A DNA stretch of 64,000 nucleotides from contig NZ_JAGPXL010000026.1 of assembly GCF_018070565.1 (NCBI RefSeq), positions 1-64,000 on the forward strand, in the 5' to 3' direction. The stretch's first letter is position 1, and every line of letters begins with the position of its first letter. This DNA is from Streptomyces sp. B93. Lineage in GTDB: Bacteria > Actinomycetota > Actinomycetes > Streptomycetales > Streptomycetaceae. Of this stretch, positions 54,624 to 63,500 are shown piece by piece. The position numbers and the translations under genes are program-made. The notes beneath the pieces are model-generated. The model worked only from the letters and a program-made list of their open reading frames with translations, searched no databases and was not told where the DNA came from.

Positions 54624-55061
54624 TCAGCTCTGGTTGTAGAAGCCGTCCGCCCGGTGTGCGGCCGGTTCGCCGCTGATGACCTCCGTGTTGGCGGGCGACA
54701 GCAGGAACACCCGGTTGGAGACCCGCTCGATCGAACCCCGCAGCCCGAAGATCAGCCCGGCCGCGAAGTCCACCACGCGCTTGGCGTCGGCGGCCTCCAT
54801 GGCCGTGAGGTTCATGATGACCGGGACACCGTCCCGGAACAGCTCGCCGATGGCACGCGCGTCCCGGAAGCTGTCCGGGGTCACCGTGCCGATCCGGCGG
54901 CCTCTCTCCTCGGCCGTGTCCGTGGCCACCTTCACCCGCGGGTCGGTGACCCAGGCGTCCCCGGTCTCGTTCCCCTCGGAGTAGTCGTCGTCGTAGTAGC
55001 GCTCGTCATCGTTGTCGTCGACGAGGCCGAGCCACGCACTCGCCTTGCGCACCGATCCCAT
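54624..55061 (-). CDS. sflA: SepF-like cell-division protein
   Basis: 145 residues. N-terminal membrane-binding amphipathic-type segment ([18 protein letters not shown]), an acidic linker ([15 protein letters not shown]), and a SepF domain ([20 protein letters not shown] ... [20 protein letters not shown] ... [15 protein letters not shown]). S. coelicolor has a main SepF in the dcw cluster and two extra SepF-like proteins, SflA and SflB; this locus fits sflA by context (moderate confidence). No ftsZ is near. RBS GAGGAGG 5 nt before ATG. Confidence 0.9.
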   Translation of the reverse strand: MGSVRKASAWLGLVDDNDDERYYDDDYSEGNETGDAWVTDPRVKVATDTAEERGRRIGTVTPDSFRDARAIGELFRDGVPVIMNLTAMEAADAKRVVDFAAGLIFGLRGSIERVSNRVFLLSPANTEVISGEPAAHRADGFYNQS

Positions 55062-55427
55062 GGACGCCTCCTCTCACAGCGGTCTTTCGTGCCTTCCGCA
55101 TCCCTATGGTCATCCATGATGCGGACGTCGCGCCAAGTGGATAGACGCCGCGCGGGGGGTTTGTGACGGTACTGGTGCACAGCGAATCCGTCGAGAGTCC
55201 AAGTCCCCCAAGGGTCGTTCCGCAAACGGCTGCTGACTGTGAGTGAAATATGACTCTTCCCCGCGTCCGGGTGATGAGCGGTGCGTAAGAGTGAACGAAA
55301 CCGTGCCAGGAGCGGGACAGAAGAGATGACGGTCGGTCGATAGGATTCGGTCGCTCAAAGGGAGGACGCGGTCCTGCGCATCCTGGCTGACCGCGGGGGA
55401 TCACGGGGGATCACGGGGGGAATCGTC
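55062..55427. other. Divergent intergenic region, sepF-like to DUF5685
   Basis: 366 bp. Next to the DUF5685 start are two perfect copies of GGGGGATCAC (55395-55404, 55405-55414) and a GGGGGG partial third, so the Shine-Dalgarno is embedded in a tandem repeat. TAGGAT (55340-55345) is a possible -10 for that gene. The rest is ordinary; no RNA gene seen. Confidence 0.6.
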
Positions 55428-56588
55428 GTGTTCGGAATAGTCAGGCCCTGCCGTCATCGGCTCGGTGAGCGGCTGAGCGCCGAGTGGCTGGCGCACCTGT
55501 GCGGGCTCTGTCTCGCGCTGCGCCGCGACCACGGGCAGCTCGCCCGGGTGGTGACCAATTACGACGGGCTGCTCGTCTCCGTACTGACGGAGGCTCAGGC
55601 CCCGCGCTCCACGGACGGACGGCGTACGGCGGGGCCGTGCCCGTTGCGCGGGATGCGCACCGCGTCCGTCGCCCGGGGGGAGGGGGCGCGGCTCGCGGCG
55701 GCGGTATCGCTGGTGCTCGCCTCGGCCAAGGTGCGCGACCACGTCGCCGACGGCGACGGACTGCTGGCCCGGGCCCCGGTGGCGCTCGCCGCGCGCCGGG
55801 TCGCCGACGGCTGGGGGCGCGCGGGCGCCCGGAGCGGGTCCGCGGTCGGGTTCGACACCGCGCTGCTGGTGGACGCCGTGGACCGGCAGGCCGGGGTGGA
55901 GGCGCTGGCCGGGCCCGGCACCCCGGTGCTGGCCGTCACCGAGCCGACCGAGACGGCCACCGCGGCGGCCTTCGCGCACACCGCCGTGCTCGCCGGACGG
56001 CCGGGCAACGCCGAGCCGCTCGCCGAGGCCGGCCGGCTGTTCGGGCGGCTGGCGCATCTGCTGGACGCCGTGGAGGACCGGGAGGCCGACGCCGCGTCGG
56101 GCGCCTGGAACCCGCTCACCGCCACCGGGACCCCGCTCACCGAGGCGCGACGGCTCGCCGACGACGCCGTGCACGGCATCCGGCTCGCGCTCGACGAGGC
56201 CGAGTTCACGGACGGGCGGCTGACACACCGGCTGCTCGTGCACGAGCTGCCCGCCTCCGTCGACCGCGCCTTCGGTACGTCCGCCACCTGCGCCCACGGT
56301 GCCCCGGGGCCGTACGCCCCGCCCGGCGGCCCCGGCGGCCCCGGTGGTCCGCTGCCGCCCGAGCCGCCGCGCGGCAACCGGCGTGGGCTGCTCGCGGGCT
56401 GCGCGGTGTGGATGGGGCTGGCGTGTACGTGCCAGATGTGCTGCGGGGAGTACTCCAGCCCGTGGACGGGGGAGCGCAAGGAAGGGCTGTGCCAGCGCCA
56501 CGGCGACAACTGCTGTGACTGCTGCGACTGCTGCAACTGCTGCGGGGACGGCTGCAACTGCTGCGACGGCTGCGGCTGCGACTGCTGA
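55428..56588 (+). CDS. DUF5685 protein with extreme cysteine-rich tail
   Basis: 386 residues. N-terminus MFGIVRPCRHRLGERLSAEW and HLCGLCLALRRDHGQLAR are the DUF5685 signature, with a conserved CxxC pair. The body is helical, Ala-rich. A Gly/Pro linker (about 300-318) is followed by a basic short hydrophobic segment (LLAGCAVWMGLACTCQMCC), and the last ~28 residues are about two thirds Cys (CCDCCDCCNCCGDGC and on). Function unknown; a metal-binding or thiol-modified tail is likely by composition. GTG 55428 follows a G-rich repeat. Confidence 0.85.
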   Translation: MFGIVRPCRHRLGERLSAEWLAHLCGLCLALRRDHGQLARVVTNYDGLLVSVLTEAQAPRSTDGRRTAGPCPLRGMRTASVARGEGARLAAAVSLVLASAKVRDHVADGDGLLARAPVALAARRVADGWGRAGARSGSAVGFDTALLVDAVDRQAGVEALAGPGTPVLAVTEPTETATAAAFAHTAVLAGRPGNAEPLAEAGRLFGRLAHLLDAVEDREADAASGAWNPLTATGTPLTEARRLADDAVHGIRLALDEAEFTDGRLTHRLLVHELPASVDRAFGTSATCAHGAPGPYAPPGGPGGPGGPLPPEPPRGNRRGLLAGCAVWMGLACTCQMCCGEYSSPWTGERKEGLCQRHGDNCCDCCDCCNCCGDGCNCCDGCGCDC

Positions 56589-56972
56589 CGGGGGTTCGGC
56601 GGCGGCTGTCGCCGGGATGTCCGGAGGGTTGCGTTCCGGACATCCCCCGGTGTCGCGTGGGGACGGCGGGGCGGAGTCGTACGGGAGTGGAGCGCGAGCC
56701 TCCGGTGGAGGTGTGACCTCGGGTTCGGCGGTGCGCTGACGGGGTGACAGGGGGCCGTCACGGGCGGGGTTTTGCCCGGCCGTCATGCGGGCAGCGCACA
56801 GGCCGGCGGCCGAAAGGTGCCCTTGCGCCGACCGTCCGTTCGGCCGAATACTCCCCCACAGCGCTTGTCAGGGGCACGTCGTGTTCGGAATCCGGACGAT
56901 CGCGCCCCCGACTGCGCCTCACGGGCCCCGACCCCACGCGGGCCCCCTACTTCCCATGTGGAGGAACGAAAA
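56589..56972. other. Intergenic region upstream of first streptogrisin gene
   Basis: 384 bp. It contains a strong terminator (56614-56646) and otherwise no gene. An open frame in phase with the protease reaches back to 56772 but the start there lacks a ribosome-binding site, and the true signal peptide begins at 56973. Confidence 0.55.
56614..56646 (+). terminator. Terminator after DUF5685
   Basis: Perfect 12-bp stem GGGATGTCCGGA (56614-56625) / TCCGGACATCCC (56635-56646), loop 9 nt, 25 bp after the DUF5685 stop. Confidence 0.85.
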
Positions 56973-57875
56973 GTGAGGATCAAGCGCACCACCCCCCGCA
57001 GCGGCATATCGAGACGGACCCGGCTGATCGCCGTATCCACCGGACTCGTGGCCGCGGCAGCGATCGCGGTCCCCAGCGCGAACGCGAGTGACGTCACCAC
57101 GTTCAGTGCCAACCAGCTCAACAAGGCGGGCGACGCGGTGCTCAAGGCGGACATCCCCGGCACCGCCTGGGCCGTCGACGCGAAGACCAACCGGGTCGTC
57201 GTCACCGTCGACAGCACGGTCTCGCAGGCCGAGATCGCCGAGATCAAGGAACAGGCCGGCGCCAACTCCGGGGCGATCACCGTCAAGCGCACCCCGGGCA
57301 AGTTCAACAAGCTGATCCAGGGCGGCGACGCCATCTACGCGAGCAGCTGGCGCTGCTCCCTCGGCTTCAACGTCCAGAGCAGCAGCGGCACGCAGTACTT
57401 CCTGACCGCCGGTCACTGCACGGACGGCGCGGGCACCTGGTACTCCAACTCGTCCCGCACCACCGCCATCGGGTCGACCGCGGGCTCCAGCTTCCCCGGC
57501 AACGACTACGGCATCGTGCGCTACACCGGGTCCGTCAGCCGTCCCGGCACCGCCAACGGGGTGGACATCGTCCGCGCGGCCACGCCCGCCGTGGGCACCA
57601 CCGTCATCCGCGACGGCTCCACCACCGGTACGCACAGCGGCCGGGTCACCGCCCTCAACGCCACCGTCAACTACGGCGGCGGCGACATCGTGAGCGGCCT
57701 GATCCAGACCACGGTCTGCGCCGAGCCCGGCGACTCCGGCGGCCCGCTGTACGGCAGCAACGGCACCGCCTACGGTCTGACCTCCGGCGGCAGCGGCAAC
57801 TGCTCCTCCGGCGGCACGACCTTCTTCCAGCCCGTGACGGAGGCCCTGAGCGCCTACGGCGTCAGCGTCTACTAG
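56973..57875 (+). CDS. Streptogrisin-type serine protease (S1 family)
   Basis: 300 residues from GTG 56973 (GGAGG 8 nt upstream). Signal peptide [21 protein letters not shown], a propeptide of about 80 residues, then a mature chymotrypsin-fold enzyme beginning near [12 protein letters not shown]. Catalytic triad: TAGHC (His), NDYGIVRY (Asp) and [11 protein letters not shown] (Ser). Cys pairs match streptogrisins A/B. It is exported and self-activated. Substrate preference is likely for large hydrophobic residues, by family. A 17-bp terminator follows. Confidence 0.95.
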   Translation: MRIKRTTPRSGISRRTRLIAVSTGLVAAAAIAVPSANASDVTTFSANQLNKAGDAVLKADIPGTAWAVDAKTNRVVVTVDSTVSQAEIAEIKEQAGANSGAITVKRTPGKFNKLIQGGDAIYASSWRCSLGFNVQSSSGTQYFLTAGHCTDGAGTWYSNSSRTTAIGSTAGSSFPGNDYGIVRYTGSVSRPGTANGVDIVRAATPAVGTTVIRDGSTTGTHSGRVTALNATVNYGGGDIVSGLIQTTVCAEPGDSGGPLYGSNGTAYGLTSGGSGNCSSGGTTFFQPVTEALSAYGVSVY

Positions 57876-58211
57876 AACGCGGACAGAACGCGGAAGAACC
57901 CGGAGCCTCCGTAAGAGGCCGGTCCGTCAGATCCCGGTGAGCCCCCGCACGCGACCCGCGTGCGGGGGCTCACTCCTGTGCGCCGTCGCACGGTTACCCA
58001 TCCGTAGAGTTTGCAGTGCGAATGGTTCCCCCCGGGGCGGGCGGAGTGGTGAAGGAGACGGGGGCGCGCGGTGGTTACCGTGTGCGCGTCCGGAAGTCGA
58101 CCTTGTGTGCCCCCTGTGCCGTTCGGAAGAGTGGGCGACCGTCAACCAAGCCTTCCGGTCCATGACGGCCCCCACAGCCGTATGGGCCGACCCCCCACAG
58201 GAGGACATGAG
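57876..58211. other. Intergenic region between the two streptogrisin genes
   Basis: 336 bp holding the terminator of the first protease (57937-57973) and a TAGAGT (58005-58010) that could be a -10 element for the second, with no good -35. AGGAGG (58199-58204) is the Shine-Dalgarno for TTG 58212. No other gene recognised. Confidence 0.55.
57937..57973 (+). terminator. Strong terminator between protease genes
   Basis: Perfect 17-bp stem GTGAGCCCCCGCACGCG (57937-57953) / CGCGTGCGGGGGCTCAC (57957-57973) with a 3-nt loop, the longest perfect hairpin found in the window. Confidence 0.9.
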
Positions 58212-59294
58212 TTGAAGCACCGACGCATACCCAGGCGGCGGGCCGCCGCGGCAGGCGCGGGCATCGCCGCACTGGTCGCCGCGGGAGTCACTTTCCAGAG
58301 TGCGAACGCCAGCGAGCCCACCAGGTCCACGGCACCCCACACCCTTTCGGTGCCCGCGGCGGGAAAGCTCGCCTCGACGCTCGGCGTGGACCTCGGCGCC
58401 GGCGTGGCCGGCACGTACTACGACGCGAAGTCGCGGAACCTCGTGGTGAACGTCCTCGACGAGACCGCCGCCCGGATCGCCGAGGAGGCGGGCGCCCGGG
58501 CCCGGATCGTGGAGCACTCGCTCACCGAGCTGAAGAGCGCCCGGACCACCCTGAGCGAGGACGTGGCCGTCCCCGGCACGTCCTGGGTCACCGACCCGCG
58601 GACCAACAAGGTCGTCGTCACCGCCGACCGCACCGTCTCCGCCGCCGAGTGGGCGAGACTCACCGAGGTCGTCGACGGGCTCGGCTCGGTGGCCGAACTC
58701 AAGCGCACCAAGGGGGAGTTCACTCCCTTCGTCGCGGGCGGCGACGCCATCACCGGCGGTGGCGGGCGCTGCTCGCTCGGCTTCAACGTGGTCAAGGGCG
58801 GCGAGCCGTACTTCCTGACCGCCGGGCACTGCACCGAGTCCGTCTCCACCTGGTCGGACTCCTCCGGCACGGTGATCGGCGAGAACGACACCTCCAGCTT
58901 CCCCGGCGACGACTACGGTCTGGTCAAGTACACCGTCGGCGTCGACCACCCGAGCGAGGTCAACCTCTACGACGGCTCCACCCAGGCCATCACCGGCGCC
59001 GCCGAGGCCACGGTGGGCATGCGGGTCGTCCGCAGCGGCTCCACCACCCAGGTGCACGACGGCACGGTCACCGGCCTGGACGCCACCGTGAACTACGGCA
59101 ACGGCGACATCGTCAACGGCCTCATCCAGACCGACGTGTGCGCCGAACCGGGGGACAGCGGCGGCTCGCTGTTCTCCGGCAGCAGCGCCATCGGCCTCAC
59201 CTCCGGCGGCAGCGGTGACTGCACCTCCGGCGGTCAGACCTTCTTCCAGCCCGTGACGGAGGCGCTGTCGGCGACCGGGACGTCCATCGGCTGA
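58212..59294 (+). CDS. Streptogrisin-type serine protease with long propeptide
   Basis: 360 residues. TTG 58212 is the start, with AGGAGG 7 nt upstream; no ATG or GTG is suitable. Signal [20 protein letters not shown]; long propeptide (about 35-175, alpha-lytic-type: [20 protein letters not shown]); mature enzyme from about [10 protein letters not shown] with [13 protein letters not shown] and [10 protein letters not shown]. Closer to SprD-type streptogrisins, because of the propeptide length. It shares the ending [11 protein letters not shown] with the preceding protease, pointing to tandem duplication. Confidence 0.95.
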   Translation: MKHRRIPRRRAAAAGAGIAALVAAGVTFQSANASEPTRSTAPHTLSVPAAGKLASTLGVDLGAGVAGTYYDAKSRNLVVNVLDETAARIAEEAGARARIVEHSLTELKSARTTLSEDVAVPGTSWVTDPRTNKVVVTADRTVSAAEWARLTEVVDGLGSVAELKRTKGEFTPFVAGGDAITGGGGRCSLGFNVVKGGEPYFLTAGHCTESVSTWSDSSGTVIGENDTSSFPGDDYGLVKYTVGVDHPSEVNLYDGSTQAITGAAEATVGMRVVRSGSTTQVHDGTVTGLDATVNYGNGDIVNGLIQTDVCAEPGDSGGSLFSGSSAIGLTSGGSGDCTSGGQTFFQPVTEALSATGTSIG

Positions 59295-59311
59295 CCAGCC
59301 CGGAGCCTGCC

Positions 59312-59345
59312 GAGGTCCCGCCCCGCGCGCGAGGGGCGGGACCTC
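59312..59345. terminator. Bidirectional terminator after second protease
   Basis: GAGGTCCCGCCCC (59312-59324) pairs with GGGGCGGGACCTC (59333-59345), a perfect 13-bp stem between convergent genes. Confidence 0.88.
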
Positions 59346-59355
59346 CGCCGTCCCG

Positions 59356-60391
59356 TCAGGGGGCCCGCGCGGGCAGCTCCGCCGCCGCCCGTCTGAGCCG
59401 CAGCGCCGCCGCCAGCATGGTGACCACCACGCCCCCGACCGCCCAGGCCCACAGCACCAGCAGTGGGGCGGTGGTGTCGTTGCCCTCGAAGTAGGCGATG
59501 GAGCGGGCCGTCCAGGTGCCCGCGCCCGGGGGCAGCGCCGGGCCGATCGCCTGCCAGAACGGCGGCAGCATCGGCAGCGGGAAGGCGCCGCCCGCGCTCG
59601 GGTTGCCCGCGATCACCACGAGCAGGATGGCGAGCCCGATGCCGACGATCCCGAAGAGGCCCTGGAGGGCGAGGGTGGCGGCGCCCACCGCGAAGGTGAG
59701 CAGGGCACCGAGCCCCCAGAGGTCGACCACGCTCCCGGGCAGCGCGTCCAGGACCGGCCCGACGATCACCGCGCCGCCGAGGCCGCCGACGATCGCCACC
59801 AGGGCCATCACCAGCAGCCGGACCGCGGCCCGGCGCGGGTTGGCGGGCCGGGCGCCGGCGCTGATCGCGAGCACCGAGGCGCACAGGTAGCCGCCGACGC
59901 ACCACCCCACGACCAGGTAGAAGGACGACAGCCCGTCGAAGTCCCGGTCCGAGGCGGGGGCGACGTCGACGGTCCGCACGGTCCGTCCCTCGGCCCGCTC
60001 CAGGCCGGTGACCAGGCCCTCCAGGGTGGTGGCCAGGGCGCTGCCGCCGCCGGAGGCGACCAGGAGGGTGTCCCGGGTGCCGCCCGGGTCCACGATCAGC
60101 GCGCCGTCGGTCTCCCGGTCCAGGATCTGCCGCCGGGCGGTCGCCTCGTCGGTGACCGTGCGCGGGTCCAGCGGGTCGCCGGGAAGCCGCTCCAGCCGGG
60201 TCACCGTCCGCTCGGCGGCGGCCTGGGGCGCCACCACCCCGAAGGGCACGTCCCGGGGTCTCGGATCGTGCAGCGCTCCCACGTACGAGGCGATGAACAG
60301 CAGCTGGAGCGCGATCACACCGATCACCAGCAGGGTGGCCCGGGGGGGTGACGGCGTCCTTCACCTCGCGGAGGAACGGGCTCTGTGTCAT
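59356..60391 (-). pseudogene. DUF3533-type membrane protein, frameshifted near the start
   Basis: The 5' end reads MTQSPFLREVKDAVTP from ATG 60391, then loses frame at a run of seven G on the + strand (60342-60348). Removing one base gives VTPRATLLVIGVIALQLLFI and runs straight into the long open frame (membrane anchor, extracytoplasmic domain of about 130 residues, then five membrane segments to residue ~340). The layout is that of DUF3533/YhgE-Pip-like proteins. Restored length about 345. Either a real frameshift or a sequencing error. It is divergent from dnaE2. Confidence 0.87.
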
Positions 60392-60494
60392 GTCCCCACA
60401 GTCCTGGGCGGGGGGCGTTTGCGCAGGTGGGAGGCGGCCGAACGGTTGTCGTACGGATGTTCGAGTTTTGGTCTATGGTGGGGGTGAGCAGGTT

Positions 60495-60510
60495 GGGAAC
60501 GGATGTTCGA
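60495..60510 (+). promoter_or_regulatory. LexA (SOS) box before dnaE2
   Basis: GAACGGATGTTC (60497-60508) followed by GA matches the actinobacterial LexA box GAAC-N4-GTTC perfectly in both half-sites; the outer left base pair is not conserved. A partial site GAACGGTTGTCG lies at 60440-60451. LexA should repress dnaE2 and release it after DNA damage. Confidence 0.88.
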
Positions 60511-60535
60511 TAGTGGTCGACGGTAGGAGGTGCGG

Positions 60536-63500
60536 ATGCCGGGCTTCACGCATCTGCACACCGTCTCCGGGTTCTCCCTGCGCCATGGAGCCTCGCACCC
60601 GGAACGGCTGGCGGAGCGTGCCGGGGAGCGGGGCATGGACGCCCTCGCCCTCACCGACCGGGACACCGTCGCGGGCGCCGTCCGGTTCGCCAAGGCCTGC
60701 GCCAGGGCGGGCGTCCGTCCGCTGTTCGGGGCGGAGCTGGCGGTGACCGCCCCCGAGCCGGACGGCACCCGGCCCGAGCGGCGCCGCCGGACCCCCGTGC
60801 GCGGCGGTGCCTTCATCGACGAGTCGACACCCCGGGTGACCTTCCTCGCCCGCGACGGCGCCCGCGGCTGGGCCGACCTGTGCCGCCTGGTCACCGCCGC
60901 CCACCGCGCCCCCGACCTGCCCCTGCTGACCTGGCCCGACAACCACGCCGACGGCCTGACCGTGCTGCTCGGCCCCGACTCCGACGTGGGCCGCGCCCTC
61001 GCCGCGGGCCGCCCCGACCGCGCGGCCCGGCTGCTGGCGCCCTGGCGGGAGGTGTACGGCGACGCCCTGCGCCTGGAGGCCGTCTGGCACGGCCGCACCG
61101 GCACCGGACCCGGCTCGCTGCGGCTGGCCGCCCGTACCGTCGGCTTCGCCGCCGAGCAGGGCGTCCGGCCGGTGCTCAGCAACGCCGTCCGCTACGCCGA
61201 CCCCGGCATGGGCCCGGTCGCCGACGTGCTGGACGCCGCCCGGCGCCTCGTCCCCGTCGACCCGGCCAAGGGGCTCGACTCCGGCGAGGCGTGGCTCAAG
61301 GACGCCGGGGCCATGCTGGGCGCCGCCGAGCGGATCGTGGAGGCGGCGGGCTTTGGGCGCGAGGCCGCGCACCGGCTGCTGGAGCAGACCCGGGCGACCG
61401 CCGCCGAGTGCCTGGTCGACCCCGAGGACGACCTCGGCATCGGCACCGTCCACTTCCCCGAGCCGCACCTGGTCGGCGCCGGGCGCCGCACCGCCCAGCG
61501 GGTGCTCGCCTCCCGCGCCGCGGCGGGCATGCTGCGGCTCGGCTACACCGGCCGCCGCGCCTACTGGGAGCGGATGCACCAGGAGCTGGACATCATCGCC
61601 CACCACGGCTTCGCCTCCTACTTCCTGACGGTCGCCCAGGTCGTCGACGACGTACGGGAGATGGGCGTCCGGGTCGCCGCGCGCGGCTCCGGCGCGGGCT
61701 CCCTCGTCAACCACCTGCTCGGCATCGCGCACGCCGACCCGGTCGAGCACGGGCTGCTGATGGAGCGGTTCCTGTCCAAGCGCCGGATGGTGCTGCCGGA
61801 CATCGACGTCGACGTGGAGTCCGCGCGCCGTCTGGAGGTCTACCGGGCGATCATCGGCCGGTTCGGCGCCGAGCGGGTGGCGACGGTCGCGATGCCGGAG
61901 ACGTACCGGGTACGGCACGCCATCCGGGACGTCGGCGCCGCCCTGTCGATGGACCCGGCCGACATCGACCGGATCGCCAAGTCCTTCCCGCACATCCGCG
62001 CCCGCGACGCCCGCGCGGCCCTCGACGAACTGCCCGAGCTGCGCGAACTGGCCGGGGAGCGGGAGCGCTACGGCAGGCTCTGGGAGCTGGTCGAGGCGCT
62101 GGACGCGCTCCCGCGCGGGGTCGCGATGCACCCGTGCGGGGTGCTGCTCTCCGACGCCTCGCTGCACGCGCGTACGCCGGTGATGCCGACCAGCGGCGAG
62201 GGGTTCCCGATGGCGCAGTTCGACAAGGACGACGTGGAGGACCTGGGGCTGCTCAAGCTGGACGTGCTCGGGGTGCGGATGCAGTCGGCGATGGCGCACG
62301 CGGTCGCCGAGGTGGAGCGGGCCGCGGGGGAGCGGATCGACCTGGACGCGGTGCCGGACGGCGACCCGGCGACGTACCGGCTGATCCGGTCCGCGGAGAC
62401 GCTGGGCTGCTTCCAGATCGAGTCGCCGGGGCAGCGGGACCTGGTCGGGCGGCTCCAGCCCGCGACCTTCCACGACCTGGTGGTGGACATCTCGCTGTTC
62501 CGGCCCGGCCCGGTCGCCGCCGACATGGTGCGGCCGTTCATCGAGGCCCGGCACGGCCGGGCGCCGGTGCGCTACCCGCACCCGGACCTGGAGGGGCCGC
62601 TGAGGGAGACGTACGGCGTCGTCGTCTTCCACGAGCAGATCATCCACATCGTCGACATCATGACCGGCTGCGGGCGCGACGAGGCCGACCGGGTGCGGCG
62701 CGGGCTGTCCGACCCGGAGTCGCAGGGGCGCCTCCGGGTCTGGTTCGCGCAGCACGCGGCGGCGAAGGGCTATGACGCGGAAACGATTCAGCGGACCTGG
62801 GAGATCGTCGAGGCGTTCGGTTCCTACGGCTTCTGCAAGGCGCACGCGGTCGCGTTCGCCGTGCCGACGTACCAGTCCGCGTGGCTGAAGGCCCATCACC
62901 CGGCCGCCTTCTACGCCGGGTTGCTCACGCACGACCCCGGGATGTACCCGAAGCGGCTGCTGCTGGCGGACGCGCGGCGGCAGGGGGTGCCCGTGCTGCC
63001 GCTGGACGTGAACAGGTCGGGGGTCGCACATCGTATCGAACTGGTGTCCGGTAAGTGGGGGCTGCGGTTGGCCCTCTCCGATGTGCACGGCATCAGCGAG
63101 GCCGAGGCGGCGCGGATCGCCGACGCACAGCCGTACGCCTCCCTGCTCGACTTCTGGGAACGGGCCCGGCCCAGCCGCCCCGTCGCCCAGCGGCTGGCAC
63201 AGGTCGGCGCGCTGGACGAGTTCGGTGCCAACCGCCGCGACCTCCAGCTGCACCTGACCGAACTGCACCGCGGCGCCCGCGGCGGACGCGGCGACCAGCT
63301 CCCGCTGTCCGGAGGCCGCCGTACCGCCTCCGCCGGGCTGCCCGACCTGTCCGAGGCGGAGAAGCTCAGCGCCGAACTGGGCGTGCTGTCGATGGACGCC
63401 TCCCGCAACCTGATGGACGACCACCGGGCCTTCCTCGACGAGCTGGGCGTCGTCTCCGCCCGGCGGCTGCGCGAGGCGCGGCACGGGGAGACCGTGCTGG

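Noticed and set aside
56772-56972. Extended N-terminus of the first streptogrisin
   Set aside because: Places a 67-residue basic segment before an obvious signal peptide that has its own ribosome-binding site.
57937-58215. Small 92-residue open frame between proteases
   Set aside because: Starts inside the 17-bp terminator stem, has no ribosome-binding site and overlaps the Shine-Dalgarno of the next gene.
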